Origin: Flavobacteriales bacterium
Lineage (GTDB): Bacteria > Bacteroidota > Bacteroidia > Flavobacteriales_F > PHOS-HE28
Length of the DNA stretch: 64,000 nucleotides
Direction: 5' to 3'
Assembly: GCA_019912395.1 (NCBI GenBank)
Contig: JAIOIH010000026.1
Location: forward strand, 84,812 to 148,811
Below the pieces are notes generated by a model that made no database searches, had not been told where the DNA came from, and saw only the letters and a program-made list of their open reading frames with translations. Every line of letters begins with the position of its first letter. Positions within the stretch are counted from its first letter, which is position 1. The translations under genes were made by a program, and so were the position numbers. Below are positions 22,089-30,819 of the stretch, in pieces.

Positions 22089-23111
22089 GTGCCCAAGATC
22101 AAACGCCAGTATTCCATCGCGCTCATGGTGATCGGAGGCATCGTCCTGCTGATCTTCGGGCTCAACTACCTCAAGGGGCTGGACCTCTTGCAGCGAAGCA
22201 ACATCTACCATGCCGTGTATAATGATGTTTCCGGCATCAACGATGCCACCCCGGTGCTTTATCACGGATACAAGGTGGGGCAAGTGGTGGGCACGAACAT
22301 GCTGCCGGACGGCTCCGGCAGGATCGCGGTTACCATGCAGATCAACGAGGACCGCCTGAAACTGACCAAGGATACCCATGCGGAACTGTACAGTGCCGAT
22401 CTCTTCAGCCGTGCAGTGCGCATCCAGTTGGGCACGGGCCCCGAGGCGCAGCGCGGCGATACATTGCTGGGCGGTACCGAGATGAGCCTTACGGAGTCGG
22501 TGGGTGCCCAGATCGATCCTCTGAAGCGAAAAGCGGAAGGCATGTTGGCCAGCGTGGATTCGCTGCTCAGTGCCATGCAGCTGATCCTCAACGAGAATGC
22601 GCGCGGCGACATCGATGCCAGCTTCACCAACCTGCGGGAAACCCTGGAAAATATCAACTCCACCACCCATAATCTCGATCTGCTCATCGCCAAGGAAAGT
22701 CAGCACATCAGCAGCATCCTCTCCAATGTGGACCGGGTCACCGCCAACTTGGCCGCCAACAACGACCATCTCAACAACATCTTCGCCAACATGGACAGCG
22801 CCTCGGCCGCTTTGGCCAATGGCCGCCTCGAAAAAATGATGGCCAACCTGGAGTCCACCTCCGCGGACCTGAAGGCAGCCATGGCACGGCTCAATAGCGG
22901 GGAGGGCACCTTGGGCAAGTTGATGACCGACGACAGCCTCTACAGCAACCTCAACGCCGCCACCCGGCAGATGGACCTGTTGATGGAGGATCTGCGCCTC
23001 AACCCGCACCGCTACCTCTCCATCTTCGGCCGCAAGGACAAGTTGCCCAAGCTCAGCGGCTCGGACATCGAGCGCATCCGCGAGGCCTATCCGCCAAAGA
23101 CCACCCCATGA
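22089..23111 (+). CDS. MlaD-like MCE-domain protein
   Basis: A 340-residue protein with one N-terminal anchor (IALMVIGGIVLLIFGLNYL, about residues 10-28). An MCE domain follows at about 38-115 (YNDVSGINDATPVLYHGYKV, ADLFSRAVRIQLG), then a long helical tail (150-330) like that of phospholipid-shuttling MlaD/Mce proteins. These work with an MlaE/MlaF ABC module in lipid traffic between the membranes; no such module is in the window. The start is GTG at 22089. It follows the amidase and overlaps the Fe-S gene by 4 nt (ATGA), so the redox genes are translationally coupled to it. Confidence 0.9.
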   Translation: MPKIKRQYSIALMVIGGIVLLIFGLNYLKGLDLLQRSNIYHAVYNDVSGINDATPVLYHGYKVGQVVGTNMLPDGSGRIAVTMQINEDRLKLTKDTHAELYSADLFSRAVRIQLGTGPEAQRGDTLLGGTEMSLTESVGAQIDPLKRKAEGMLASVDSLLSAMQLILNENARGDIDASFTNLRETLENINSTTHNLDLLIAKESQHISSILSNVDRVTANLAANNDHLNNIFANMDSASAALANGRLEKMMANLESTSADLKAAMARLNSGEGTLGKLMTDDSLYSNLNAATRQMDLLMEDLRLNPHRYLSIFGRKDKLPKLSGSDIERIREAYPPKTTP

Positions 23112-24433
23112 GCTTCAGCGCGATCGTATTCCTCCTTGCGTTCGCGGCCGCCGTGTGGTGGTTCACGCGGAATGTGCGGCGCATCCGCAGGAACATCCTG
23201 CTGGGACGGGAGGAGGACCGCACCGACCGCTCCGGGGAACGCTGGGCCTTGATGGCCAAGGTAGCCTTGGGCCAGAGCAAGATGGTGGTGCGTCCGATCG
23301 CGGGGATCCTGCACATCGTCGTTTACGCGGGTTTCGTGATCATCAACATCGAAGTGCTGGAGATCATCATCGACGGCATCTTCGGTACGCATCGGGTGCT
23401 CAGCTTCATGGGCGGCTTCTATGACTTCCTGATCGGTAGTTTCGAAGTACTGGCAGTTCTTACGTGGCTTGGCTGCGCGATCTTCCTCGTCCGCCGTTTC
23501 ATCCTGCGGATCAAGCGCTTCTGGATGCCCGAGATGACGGCATGGCCCCGCACGGACGCCGGGTTGATCCTCACGTTCGAGATCTTGCTGATGTCTGCCT
23601 TCCTCCTGATGAACGCTGCGGACCATACGCTGCAAGGCATGGGTGTGGAACATTACGTCGTGGCCGGTGCCTTCCCGGTAAGCGCGCACCTCGCCCAGCT
23701 CTTCCACTTTTCAGCACTTGCACCATCCACTCTCATCGGTATTGAGCGCTTCAGCTGGTGGTTCCATATCATAGGTATCCTCGGTTTCCTCAACTACCTG
23801 CCGTACAGCAAGCACTTCCACATTCTGCTGGCCTTCCCCAACGTGTGGTACAGCAAGTTGAAGCCGAAGACGGAGATGTCGGAAATGCCGCGCGTGACCG
23901 GGGAAGTGAAGAGCATGCTGGACCCGTCCATTCCGCCGCCTGCGCCACCCGCCGAACCCGCGAACGGCCTGCCGTCCGAGCACTTCGGCGCGAAGGACGT
24001 CTTCGACCTCACCTGGAAGAGCCTGATGGACGCCTACACCTGCACCGAGTGCGGGCGTTGCACCAGCGAGTGCCCGGCCAATATGACCGGCAAGCTCCTC
24101 AGCCCACGCAAGATCGTGATGGACACCCGCGACCGTCTGGAGGAAGTGGGCAAGGTGATCGATGCGAAAGGCCAGTGGGAGGACGATGGGAAGAGCCTTT
24201 TCAGCCGCATCAGCGAAGAGGAGCTATGGGCCTGCACCACTTGCAATGCCTGCACACAGGCCTGCCCGGTGAACATCGACCCGGTGGAGATCATCCTCGA
24301 CATGCGCCGCTACCTGGTGATGGAAGAGAGCAAGGCCCGCCAAGAGCTCAACGCCATGTTCACCACGATCGAGAACAACGGCGCGGCATGGGCTTTTGGG
24401 CCGGACCAACGCATGAAGTGGACCGAAGAATGA
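23108..24433 (+). CDS. Membrane-bound 4Fe-4S dicluster protein (HdrD/NarI-like)
   Basis: A 441-residue electron-transfer protein. Its N-terminal half has about five TM helices (near 1-20, 60-85, 110-130, 155-175, 205-235) in a NarI/cytochrome-b-like arrangement. The cytoplasmic part holds two 4Fe-4S motifs, CTECGRCTSECPA (about 311-323) and CTTCNACTQACPV (about 376-388). It resembles heterodisulfide-reductase-related membrane subunits and may move electrons between quinones and a soluble partner, probably the CCG-domain protein encoded next. The true reaction in Bacteroidota is not established. It overlaps the mlaD-like gene by 4 nt. Confidence 0.9.
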   Translation: MSFSAIVFLLAFAAAVWWFTRNVRRIRRNILLGREEDRTDRSGERWALMAKVALGQSKMVVRPIAGILHIVVYAGFVIINIEVLEIIIDGIFGTHRVLSFMGGFYDFLIGSFEVLAVLTWLGCAIFLVRRFILRIKRFWMPEMTAWPRTDAGLILTFEILLMSAFLLMNAADHTLQGMGVEHYVVAGAFPVSAHLAQLFHFSALAPSTLIGIERFSWWFHIIGILGFLNYLPYSKHFHILLAFPNVWYSKLKPKTEMSEMPRVTGEVKSMLDPSIPPPAPPAEPANGLPSEHFGAKDVFDLTWKSLMDAYTCTECGRCTSECPANMTGKLLSPRKIVMDTRDRLEEVGKVIDAKGQWEDDGKSLFSRISEEELWACTTCNACTQACPVNIDPVEIILDMRRYLVMEESKARQELNAMFTTIENNGAAWAFGPDQRMKWTEE

Positions 24434-24456
24434 GCGATCGCGGCCCCCGTTTGGCC

Positions 24457-24484
24457 TTTTACCTTTTACATTCTACATTTTTCG
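24457..24484. repeat. Short 7-bp-period tract before the CCG-domain gene
   Basis: Four consecutive heptamers ttttacc, ttttaca, ttctaca and tttttcg run directly up to 4 nt before the ATG at 24489. It is an AT-rich island in GC-rich DNA and contains TACATTTTTCG, which could also act as a promoter element inside the operon. Confidence 0.65.
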
Positions 24485-24488
24485 TTCC

Positions 24489-25280
24489 ATGAAAGACCCC
24501 ATCAAAGTCCCCACCATGGCCGAGTTCGCGGCCACAGGTGAAGTCCCCGAAGTACTCTTCTGGGTAGGCTGCATGGGTTCCTTCGACGACCGTGCACGGA
24601 AGATCTCCAAGGCTTTCGTGCGCATCCTTACTGCCGCCAAGGTGAAGTTCGCCGTGCTGGGGCAGGAGGAAAGCTGCACCGGTGATCCCGCACGGCGCGC
24701 TGGCAACGAGTTTCTCTTCCAGATGCAGGCGCTGCAGAACGTCACCGTGCTCAACGGGTACGGTGTGAAGCGCATCGTTACCGCGTGCCCGCACTGCTTC
24801 AACACCATCAAGAACGAATATCCCGCGCTGGGCGGCCAGTACGAGGTGATGCACCACACGCAGTTCATCAATGCACTGCTGAAGGAAGGCCGCATCACCG
24901 TTGACGGTGGCAGCTTCAAGGGTAAGCGCATCACCTTCCACGATCCCTGCTATCTGGGGCGGGGGAACGGCGAATACGAAGCCCCACGCGAGGTACTTCT
25001 GAAATTGGACGCCGCCTTGGTGGAGATGAAGCGCAGCAAGGAAAAGGGCCTGTGCTGCGGTGCCGGGGGCGCACAGATGTGGAAGGAGGCCGAGCCCGGC
25101 AAGAAGGAGGTGAACGTGGAGCGCACCGAGGAAGCCATCGGCACGGAGGCGACCATCATCGCAGCGGGCTGCCCCTTCTGCAACACCATGCTCAACGACG
25201 GCGTGAAGCACTTCAACAAGGAGGGCGACGTGGTGGTGAAGGACGTGGCGGAGCTGATCGCAGAGGCAGGGGATCTGTGA
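24489..25280 (+). CDS. CCG-domain (Fe-S)-binding protein, HdrB/LutA-like
   Basis: A 263-residue soluble protein with two cysteine-rich CCG domains. The first has VGCMGSFDDRA, ESCTGDPARRAGNE and CPHCFNTI; the second has FHDPCYLGRGNGEYEAPRE, GLCCGAGGAQMW and CPFCNTML. Such domains bind a non-cubane or [4Fe-4S] cluster in heterodisulfide reductase HdrB, GlpC and LutA. Together with the membrane dicluster protein 55 nt upstream it forms a plausible HdrDE-like module linked to the quinone pool; substrate unknown. Confidence 0.9.
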   Translation: MKDPIKVPTMAEFAATGEVPEVLFWVGCMGSFDDRARKISKAFVRILTAAKVKFAVLGQEESCTGDPARRAGNEFLFQMQALQNVTVLNGYGVKRIVTACPHCFNTIKNEYPALGGQYEVMHHTQFINALLKEGRITVDGGSFKGKRITFHDPCYLGRGNGEYEAPREVLLKLDAALVEMKRSKEKGLCCGAGGAQMWKEAEPGKKEVNVERTEEAIGTEATIIAAGCPFCNTMLNDGVKHFNKEGDVVVKDVAELIAEAGDL

Positions 25281-25288
25281 TCCAGCTC

Positions 25289-25310
25289 TCTCAGAGGACC
25301 CTGAGATCAG
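25289..25310. repeat. GACCCTGAG hairpin repeat, copy upstream of the MORN gene
   Basis: The arms tctcag and ctgaga (25289-25294, 25301-25306) flank aggacc, giving the word gaccctgagatcag. The same gaccctgag word recurs as paired inverted copies at 26739-26826 on the other side of the gene at 25321. Confidence 0.55.
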
Positions 25311-25320
25311 TACGTATCAG

Positions 25321-26724
25321 ATGCGAATCTCAATTCTTCTCGTCCTCCTCTTTTTCATTGGCGGAAACATCTTCGCGCAGCAGCTCAATGCCGACAGTCT
25401 TGAGCTGCGCGACGGGATCGGTTATGCATTCGGTTCTACTGTGCCTTACACCGGTACCGTGGTCGTGATCAACGAGATAGGTACAAATGAATCCTCGGTG
25501 GAATACAAGGACGGCGAGCCCAATGGGAAACTGCGCTCTTGGTACCTGAACGGGAACAAGCAGATCGAAGGCGAGCTGCATGGAACGACACAAGCCGGTA
25601 TTTGGAAGGCTTGGTATGAGAGTGGTCAGTTGAAGCGGCAGGGGGCTTTCAAGGACGGTAAGGAAGAGGGCGTGTTCACGTGGTACTTTGACGACGGCAG
25701 GAAAAGCAAGGAGGGCTCCTATCACGAAGGTGTAGCGATAGGCGAATGGTCGTGGTACCACGACAATGGCCAATTGATGCAACAAGGAGAGTTGAAAGGG
25801 GATACGAGCATCGGCATCTGGAAAGAGTGGTATCCGGACGGCAAACCCAGGATGGTCGGCGATTTCCTGAACGGACAGAAGCACGGGGAATGGACCTGGT
25901 GGGATGCCAAGGGCAACAAGAGTACAAAGTCCTATGCAACGGGCAGCATCACCCAAGCTTCGGACAGCATCGATCTCTACATCGAGCGCACGAACGAGGA
26001 GATGGGGAAGCGTGACTTCAACGCTTCACTCGTTAGCGTTCAACAGGCGATCGATCTCGTGACGGATCGTTCCGAGGGTAACCCGGAGTACATGTGGCTG
26101 GTTATCCTAAAGGCCGGGATATACGAGCATTTCCAGCACTTGGAGGCGGCGCAGTCCACACTATTGGACGCCACTGGTATTCCGGTCGAAGACCTTCGTG
26201 TGATCGTGGGTGCGCATGACAGCAGCGCATTCGGAGCGCTTCGCAGCATAGCTGGAAAGATGGCCGGATATCCGGCCATGGCAACTCGCTTGGGCCCGCA
26301 TGTGGCATTGGCGCTGGTGCACAACATGCTGGGCGACTCCGTGGCCATGCAGGCCGAACAACAACTGATGATGGACCGCGCGGACACCGTGAATGAGGAC
26401 TGGATATTGCGGATGTCCTTGAACCTGTACCGACTCCAAGCGAACAAGGAAGTGGCCTATGCGAAGCTTGCTTCCGTGCGGAGCGAGATCACCACGGAAG
26501 GGGAGACCCGCGCGAATCAACTCGCTCTTGCGGCCTACCTCACCGACTTGGGCCGCTTCACGGAGGCCGCACCCATCGCGGACAAATACCTCACCTTGGA
26601 CCCTGAGGACTTGGATTTCCTCATCGTAAAAGTGAACATCGCGATGGGTAACGGTCACGTGGCGGAGATGGAAAAGTGCAGGACCGAAGCGCTGCGTATC
26701 GATCCCCGCGCGCTGGACGAGTGA
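25321..26724 (+). CDS. MORN-repeat (YwqK-type) and TPR lipid-envelope protein
   Basis: A 467-residue exported protein. The signal peptide is residues 1-20 (LLVLLFFIGGNIFAQ). About five MORN-like/YwqK repeats (25-205) follow the pattern G-x-W-x-x-W-Y-x-x-G-Q, for example GIWKAWYESGQLKRQGAF and GEWSWYHDNGQLMQQGEL. The C-terminal half (215-467) is helical with TPR-like units. Databases often call such proteins 'YwqK family antitoxin', but no toxin lies beside it, so that name should not be taken literally. The gene is bracketed by the GACCCTGAG hairpin family, and it separates the Fe-S genes from the small gene at 30192 that I would expect nearer to them in relatives. Confidence 0.82.
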   Translation: MRISILLVLLFFIGGNIFAQQLNADSLELRDGIGYAFGSTVPYTGTVVVINEIGTNESSVEYKDGEPNGKLRSWYLNGNKQIEGELHGTTQAGIWKAWYESGQLKRQGAFKDGKEEGVFTWYFDDGRKSKEGSYHEGVAIGEWSWYHDNGQLMQQGELKGDTSIGIWKEWYPDGKPRMVGDFLNGQKHGEWTWWDAKGNKSTKSYATGSITQASDSIDLYIERTNEEMGKRDFNASLVSVQQAIDLVTDRSEGNPEYMWLVILKAGIYEHFQHLEAAQSTLLDATGIPVEDLRVIVGAHDSSAFGALRSIAGKMAGYPAMATRLGPHVALALVHNMLGDSVAMQAEQQLMMDRADTVNEDWILRMSLNLYRLQANKEVAYAKLASVRSEITTEGETRANQLALAAYLTDLGRFTEAAPIADKYLTLDPEDLDFLIVKVNIAMGNGHVAEMEKCRTEALRIDPRALDE

Positions 26725-26738
26725 GCGGTTTATAGCTC

Positions 26739-26826
26739 CCTCAGGGTCTCGCCAACCGGCATCTCCGATACATAGCGGACCCTGAGGTCAGAAGAAGCTC
26801 AGGGTCCCGAGGCGGAGACCCTGAGC
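26739..26826. repeat. Two nested GACCCTGAG hairpins downstream of the MORN gene
   Basis: Hairpin one pairs cctcagggtc (26739-26748) with gaccctgagg (26778-26787). Hairpin two pairs gctcagggtc (26797-26806) with gaccctgagc (26817-26826) around a 10-nt loop. They lie between two convergent genes and have no T tract. The repeated word matches the copy at 25289-25310, so this is a repeat family and not only a terminator. Confidence 0.7.
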
Positions 26827-26840
26827 GAGCATTTGCCTGA

Positions 26841-29800
26841 TCACTCCATCACCGCTTTCACAGCGGCACTGATCTGCTGATCCGTTCCCGTACTGAGCAA
26901 GCCGGGTTCAGCGGCCTGCCGCACGTCCGGCTCCAGCTCCTGGTTCTCCAAGTACTTGCCACTATTATCCACCATGCCCACTTCGGGGATGCCGAAGATC
27001 ACGTCGTTCTGCAGCCGCTCCCACCATACGGCGGTGCCGGTGCCGGCCACGGGCATGCCCACCAGCTTGCCGATGCCGAGCGCCTTGTAAGTGAAGGGGA
27101 ACATGTGCGCATCCGAGTAGTTGGACTCGTTCATCAGCACCACACTGGGTTTGGACCACTTGAACTGCGGTTCCGTGCCGAGGTCCTGCCCGCGTGGCCG
27201 CAGGTGCATGTAAACGTGGCCGCTGAGGAAGGTGGCGAGGTCATCGTGCAGCCAGCCGCCACCGTTGTAACGGGTGTCCACCACCAGCGCGTCCTTGTCG
27301 TGGTACTTGCCGAGCACCTCTTCGTACACGGTCTTGTAGCTGTCGTTGTTCATGCCGCGCACATGCACATAGCCCACACGGCCCCCGCTGATGCTGTCGA
27401 CGTCGTGTCGGTTCCGCTCCACCCATCGATGGTAGAGCAGTTCGTTCTCCTCGCCGCCATCGATCGGCTTCACGGTTTCTTCCCAGCGCTTCCCGGTCGT
27501 GGGGTCGAACAGCGAAAGCAGCGTGTTGCGATCAGCTTTCCGGTCCAGCAGACGTGCGGGGTCTTCCTTGCTGGTGATCGCTTGGCCATCGATCTTCTCG
27601 ATCACCGTGCCGGCCTTGATCTTCGAGCCTGCCTTCACCACGGGCGAGCGCTCCATCACCTCGGCGATGGTAAGCCCAGGCGTGGTGTCGTTGGCATAGA
27701 ACAGACCGAGGTGTGCGGTCACATCGCCCTGCGGGCTTCCGCCACGGTAGTATGCCCCGGTATGTGAGGCGTTGAGCTCACCGAGCATCTCGCTCAGCAG
27801 CTCCGCGAAGTCATTGTCGTTATTGATGTACGGCAGGTATTGCGCGTACTCCTTCTTGTAATAGTCCCAGTCGGTGCCTTGCATGTCCTTCACATAGAAT
27901 TTCTCTTTCGCTTGGCGCCATACGTGCTCGAAGAGGTAGTCGCGTTCGGCCACGGCATTCAGTGTCATTTCGCCATTGATGCCCACGCCCTTCACCTCGC
28001 CCTTGTCCAGGTCCACCTTGGAGATGCCGCCGTTGTTGAGGAAGTAGAGGTTCTTGCCTTCCTTGTCCATCTCCAAGCTGCCTGCGCCTTCCGCGCCGAT
28101 CTTCACCAGCAACTTCGTCTCCTTGCTGCGCACGTCCGTCTCCCAAAGGTCATACCCTTTCTCGAAAGAGGCCAAATAATAGAGCTTCTCACCATCCTTT
28201 GAAAGCACGGCGTCAGCGAGGTCGGAAGAGTTGATGGTGAGCCGCACTTTCCGGTTCTCGATCCCGTCCAACTCAAATTTTAACGGAGCTACGGTGCTGT
28301 CCTTCTTCTCCTCTTTTCCCTTCTTGCCGTCCTTGTCCTTCTTATCCTTTTTGTCGCCCTTTTCATCCTTGTCGGCGGTATCCGTGTCCCCACTCTCCTT
28401 CTTCAGCAGTTCGAATTCCTCCTTGTTCAATTTGAAGGTGTCCAGCGCGGCCTGCGTGAAGAACATGGCGTACACATCTTCCTGCCCGCCCCAGCTCGCT
28501 TGGTTCTTCATGCCATCACGGCCGCTGAACCAGAGCATCGCCGTGCCGTCCATGGCCCACTTGGGGTGCGCACCGCCGTGGCCGCTCTTGGTGAGGTTCA
28601 CCACCGGTGAATCACCCGTGGCGCTCACCAGTCCGCATTGCGTGATCCACTGCTTGTTCTGAAGGAACTCCACAAGTAACCACTTGCTGTCCGGCGACCA
28701 GGAGAAGTACTGGTCGCCATCACTGTAGCTGTAGTTGCGGTCGCCCGGCAGGATGGTGCGCGTCTTCTTACTGGCCAAATTGAGCACCCTTATGGTAGTG
28801 CGGTTCTCCAAGTAGGCCACTTCCTTTCCGTCGGGCGAGAACACGGGCTGGAACTCTTCCGCCGGCGTGGCCAGCACAGCTTCCTCCTTCAGCACCGTGG
28901 CATTAAAGAACTGCTTCTCGGACTCGCGGGTGAGCGACGAGCGGTAGAGGTCCCAGCTGCCGTTGCGCTCGCTGGCGTAGATGATGCTGCGACCATCGGG
29001 GCTGAAACTGGCCGAGCGCTCCTGCTCCGGTGTGTCCGTGATGCGGCGGGTGGTGCCTTCTTTCACGGAGGTGACGAAGACCTCGCCGCGATGCACGAAG
29101 ACCACTTCGTTGCCGTTCGGCGAAAGGTTGACCTCGGATGCATCGCCCTTTACGGGAATGGTCTTTTCGGAGGCATAGCGGCTGTCGGTGGCGGTGCTGA
29201 CGGTGATGCGCTGGGGGGCCGCACCGGATGCCATCGTGTACAGCGCGCCACGGAAGGAAAAGCAGAGCGTTCCGGTGTTGCTGATGGAGAGGTAGCGCAC
29301 CGGGTCTTTCTCCAGAAAGGTGATCCGCGTGGAAGCTCCACCTGTCGCGCTGGTGCGATATACGTTCAGCGAACCGTTGGCTCCGCTCAGAAAAAATACC
29401 TGCTTCCCGTCCGGGCTGAAGACCGGGTCCAGGTCCTCGCCTTTGAAAGTGCTGATCTGCGCATACTGCTTGCTCGCCACGTTGAAGGTCCAGATGTCGC
29501 GCGTCACCGAGGAGGTGTGGTGCTTGCGGAAGGTGTTCTCGTAGCCTTTGATGTCCTGGTAGACGATCGTGGAGCCATCCGGGCTGTAGCGCGCATTCAC
29601 GGCAGCGGTGGGCATCACACGTAACGCTTCGCCGCCGCTGATGCTCACTTGGTACAGATCACCGAAGCGACCGCTGGGGAATTGCCTGTCGGCCGCGCTG
29701 TACAGGCGGTTGCTGCTGAAGAGCACGGCGGAGTTGTCCGGCGTGAAGTCACTGGGAACATCATTGGCGCTGTTGTACGTGAGCCGCGTGGCCGGACCAC

Positions 29801-30095
29801 CGGTGCTCGGCATAACGAAGACATCATTGTTGCCATGGCGGTCGCTGGCAAAGGCGAGCCATTTACCATCGTGCGACCACACCGGTGAATGCTCGTAAGC
29901 CTCGTTGGTGGTGAGCAGAGAGGCTGTTCCTCCGGAAGCATCCACCCGCCAGAGGTCGCCTTGGTAGCTGAAGACGATCGATCTTCCATCCGGTGAAATG
30001 GCCGGATAGCGCAGCCACCGCGCCTCGGTCTGTGCCATCGAGGCCAAGGGGAAGAGGAGGAAGGCAAGGAACAAGGGGGCGTTGGTACGGGACAT
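26841..30095 (-). CDS. Tricorn-like S41 protease with PDZ domain
   Basis: A 1084-residue periplasmic protein. After a signal peptide (LAFLLFPLASMAQ) come WD40/PD40-type propeller repeats (RYPAISPDGRSIVFSYQGDL, PVFSPDGKQVFFLS), a low-complexity Lys/Asp linker at about 575-600, a second propeller and a tricorn C1 region. A PDZ domain (about 800-890, PVVKAGSKIKAGTVIEKIDG) and a C-terminal S41 catalytic domain follow, with VVDTRYNGGG, NESNYSDAHMFPF (probable nucleophile Ser) and the Glu of NQELEPD. It likely degrades peptides. No aminopeptidase partner is adjacent. A TAGCTTTC element 28 nt upstream may be its promoter. Confidence 0.92.
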   Translation of the reverse strand: MSRTNAPLFLAFLLFPLASMAQTEARWLRYPAISPDGRSIVFSYQGDLWRVDASGGTASLLTTNEAYEHSPVWSHDGKWLAFASDRHGNNDVFVMPSTGGPATRLTYNSANDVPSDFTPDNSAVLFSSNRLYSAADRQFPSGRFGDLYQVSISGGEALRVMPTAAVNARYSPDGSTIVYQDIKGYENTFRKHHTSSVTRDIWTFNVASKQYAQISTFKGEDLDPVFSPDGKQVFFLSGANGSLNVYRTSATGGASTRITFLEKDPVRYLSISNTGTLCFSFRGALYTMASGAAPQRITVSTATDSRYASEKTIPVKGDASEVNLSPNGNEVVFVHRGEVFVTSVKEGTTRRITDTPEQERSASFSPDGRSIIYASERNGSWDLYRSSLTRESEKQFFNATVLKEEAVLATPAEEFQPVFSPDGKEVAYLENRTTIRVLNLASKKTRTILPGDRNYSYSDGDQYFSWSPDSKWLLVEFLQNKQWITQCGLVSATGDSPVVNLTKSGHGGAHPKWAMDGTAMLWFSGRDGMKNQASWGGQEDVYAMFFTQAALDTFKLNKEEFELLKKESGDTDTADKDEKGDKKDKKDKDGKKGKEEKKDSTVAPLKFELDGIENRKVRLTINSSDLADAVLSKDGEKLYYLASFEKGYDLWETDVRSKETKLLVKIGAEGAGSLEMDKEGKNLYFLNNGGISKVDLDKGEVKGVGINGEMTLNAVAERDYLFEHVWRQAKEKFYVKDMQGTDWDYYKKEYAQYLPYINNDNDFAELLSEMLGELNASHTGAYYRGGSPQGDVTAHLGLFYANDTTPGLTIAEVMERSPVVKAGSKIKAGTVIEKIDGQAITSKEDPARLLDRKADRNTLLSLFDPTTGKRWEETVKPIDGGEENELLYHRWVERNRHDVDSISGGRVGYVHVRGMNNDSYKTVYEEVLGKYHDKDALVVDTRYNGGGWLHDDLATFLSGHVYMHLRPRGQDLGTEPQFKWSKPSVVLMNESNYSDAHMFPFTYKALGIGKLVGMPVAGTGTAVWWERLQNDVIFGIPEVGMVDNSGKYLENQELEPDVRQAAEPGLLSTGTDQQISAAVKAVME

Positions 30096-30191
30096 GGTTT
30101 ACTGGTTTCGGGAACGATCGGCCGAAAGCTATGCCGTCATGCTTTTACGGAGGGAGGGAATAGGATGGGCGGTAGTACCGACCTTTGCACC

Positions 30192-30689
30192 ATGGAAGTA
30201 AAGACCACCCGACCGGCATTCGTCGCCATGCCTGCCCATTCTCGTGTGTGGGCCTACAAGAGCGCCACGGCATTCACTCCGGAGCAGCAAGCCCTGATCC
30301 GTGAGCGGGGAGAAGCATTTACCGGGCAATGGACCTCGCACGGCGATGACGTGGCAGCGGCCTTTGCGCTATTGGACGGGCATTTCGTGGTGATCGCTGC
30401 CGACCTCCAGGACATGAAGCTCTGTGGCGGTGCCATCGATGCCAGCGTACAATTCATCCAGGCACTGGAGCAGGAGCTGGGCCTCACGCTCACCGATCGC
30501 ATGGTAGTGCTCTTCGAAAAGGACGGCACCGTGCGCTCGTGCCGCGTCCCGGAAGTGGAGGATCTGCTGAGGAGCGGTACACTGACGGCCGATACCATCG
30601 TCTTCGACGACCTTGTGGCCACCAAGGCCGACATGGATGCCCGCTTCCGCACGCCCTTGCGGAACACGTGGATGGCGCGGTATCTCTGA
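30192..30689 (+). CDS. Small conserved Bacteroidota protein, often misnamed 'ABC transporter ATPase'
   Basis: A 165-residue protein. The segments MPAHSRVWAYKSATAFTPEQ, FTGQWTSHGDDVAAAF and DASVQFIQALEQELGLTLTD match a family of about 160 residues that Bacteroidota annotations label ABC transporter ATPase. No Walker A, signature or Walker B motif is present, so it cannot be such an ATPase. It is cytoplasmic and has no signal peptide. I recall it often following the CCG-domain Fe-S gene in Flavobacteriales; here two genes intervene. The ATG at 30192 is chosen because the family begins there. Function unknown. Confidence 0.82.
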   Translation: MEVKTTRPAFVAMPAHSRVWAYKSATAFTPEQQALIRERGEAFTGQWTSHGDDVAAAFALLDGHFVVIAADLQDMKLCGGAIDASVQFIQALEQELGLTLTDRMVVLFEKDGTVRSCRVPEVEDLLRSGTLTADTIVFDDLVATKADMDARFRTPLRNTWMARYL

Positions 30690-30751
30690 CGATCCAGGAA
30701 TACACCACATTGGAGTGAGATCTTCGCTCTCCCGACCTGCATTCCGTGGAT

Positions 30752-30815
30752 GATGCCTTATGTCCTGTGCAGATCCAAAGCACGGGACATTTGACCCAGG
30801 ACAAGCGCACACCTC
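30752..30815. repeat. Hairpin phrase repeat at the 3' end of the lipoate ligase gene
   Basis: On the minus strand this reads as heptamers tgtcctg, ggtcaaa, tgtcccg and tgctttg, followed by the hairpin arms gtcccgtgc and gcacaggac (one G-T pair). About three quarters of its positions align with 32077-32130. Both copies sit within 30 nt downstream of a minus-strand stop codon, which suggests a hairpin end element. Confidence 0.65.
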
Positions 30816-30819
30816 CTCT

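Noticed and set aside
25321-26724. Toxin-antitoxin module based on the usual family label
   Set aside because: The protein is exported and has no toxin-like neighbour; the label reflects MORN-like repeats only.
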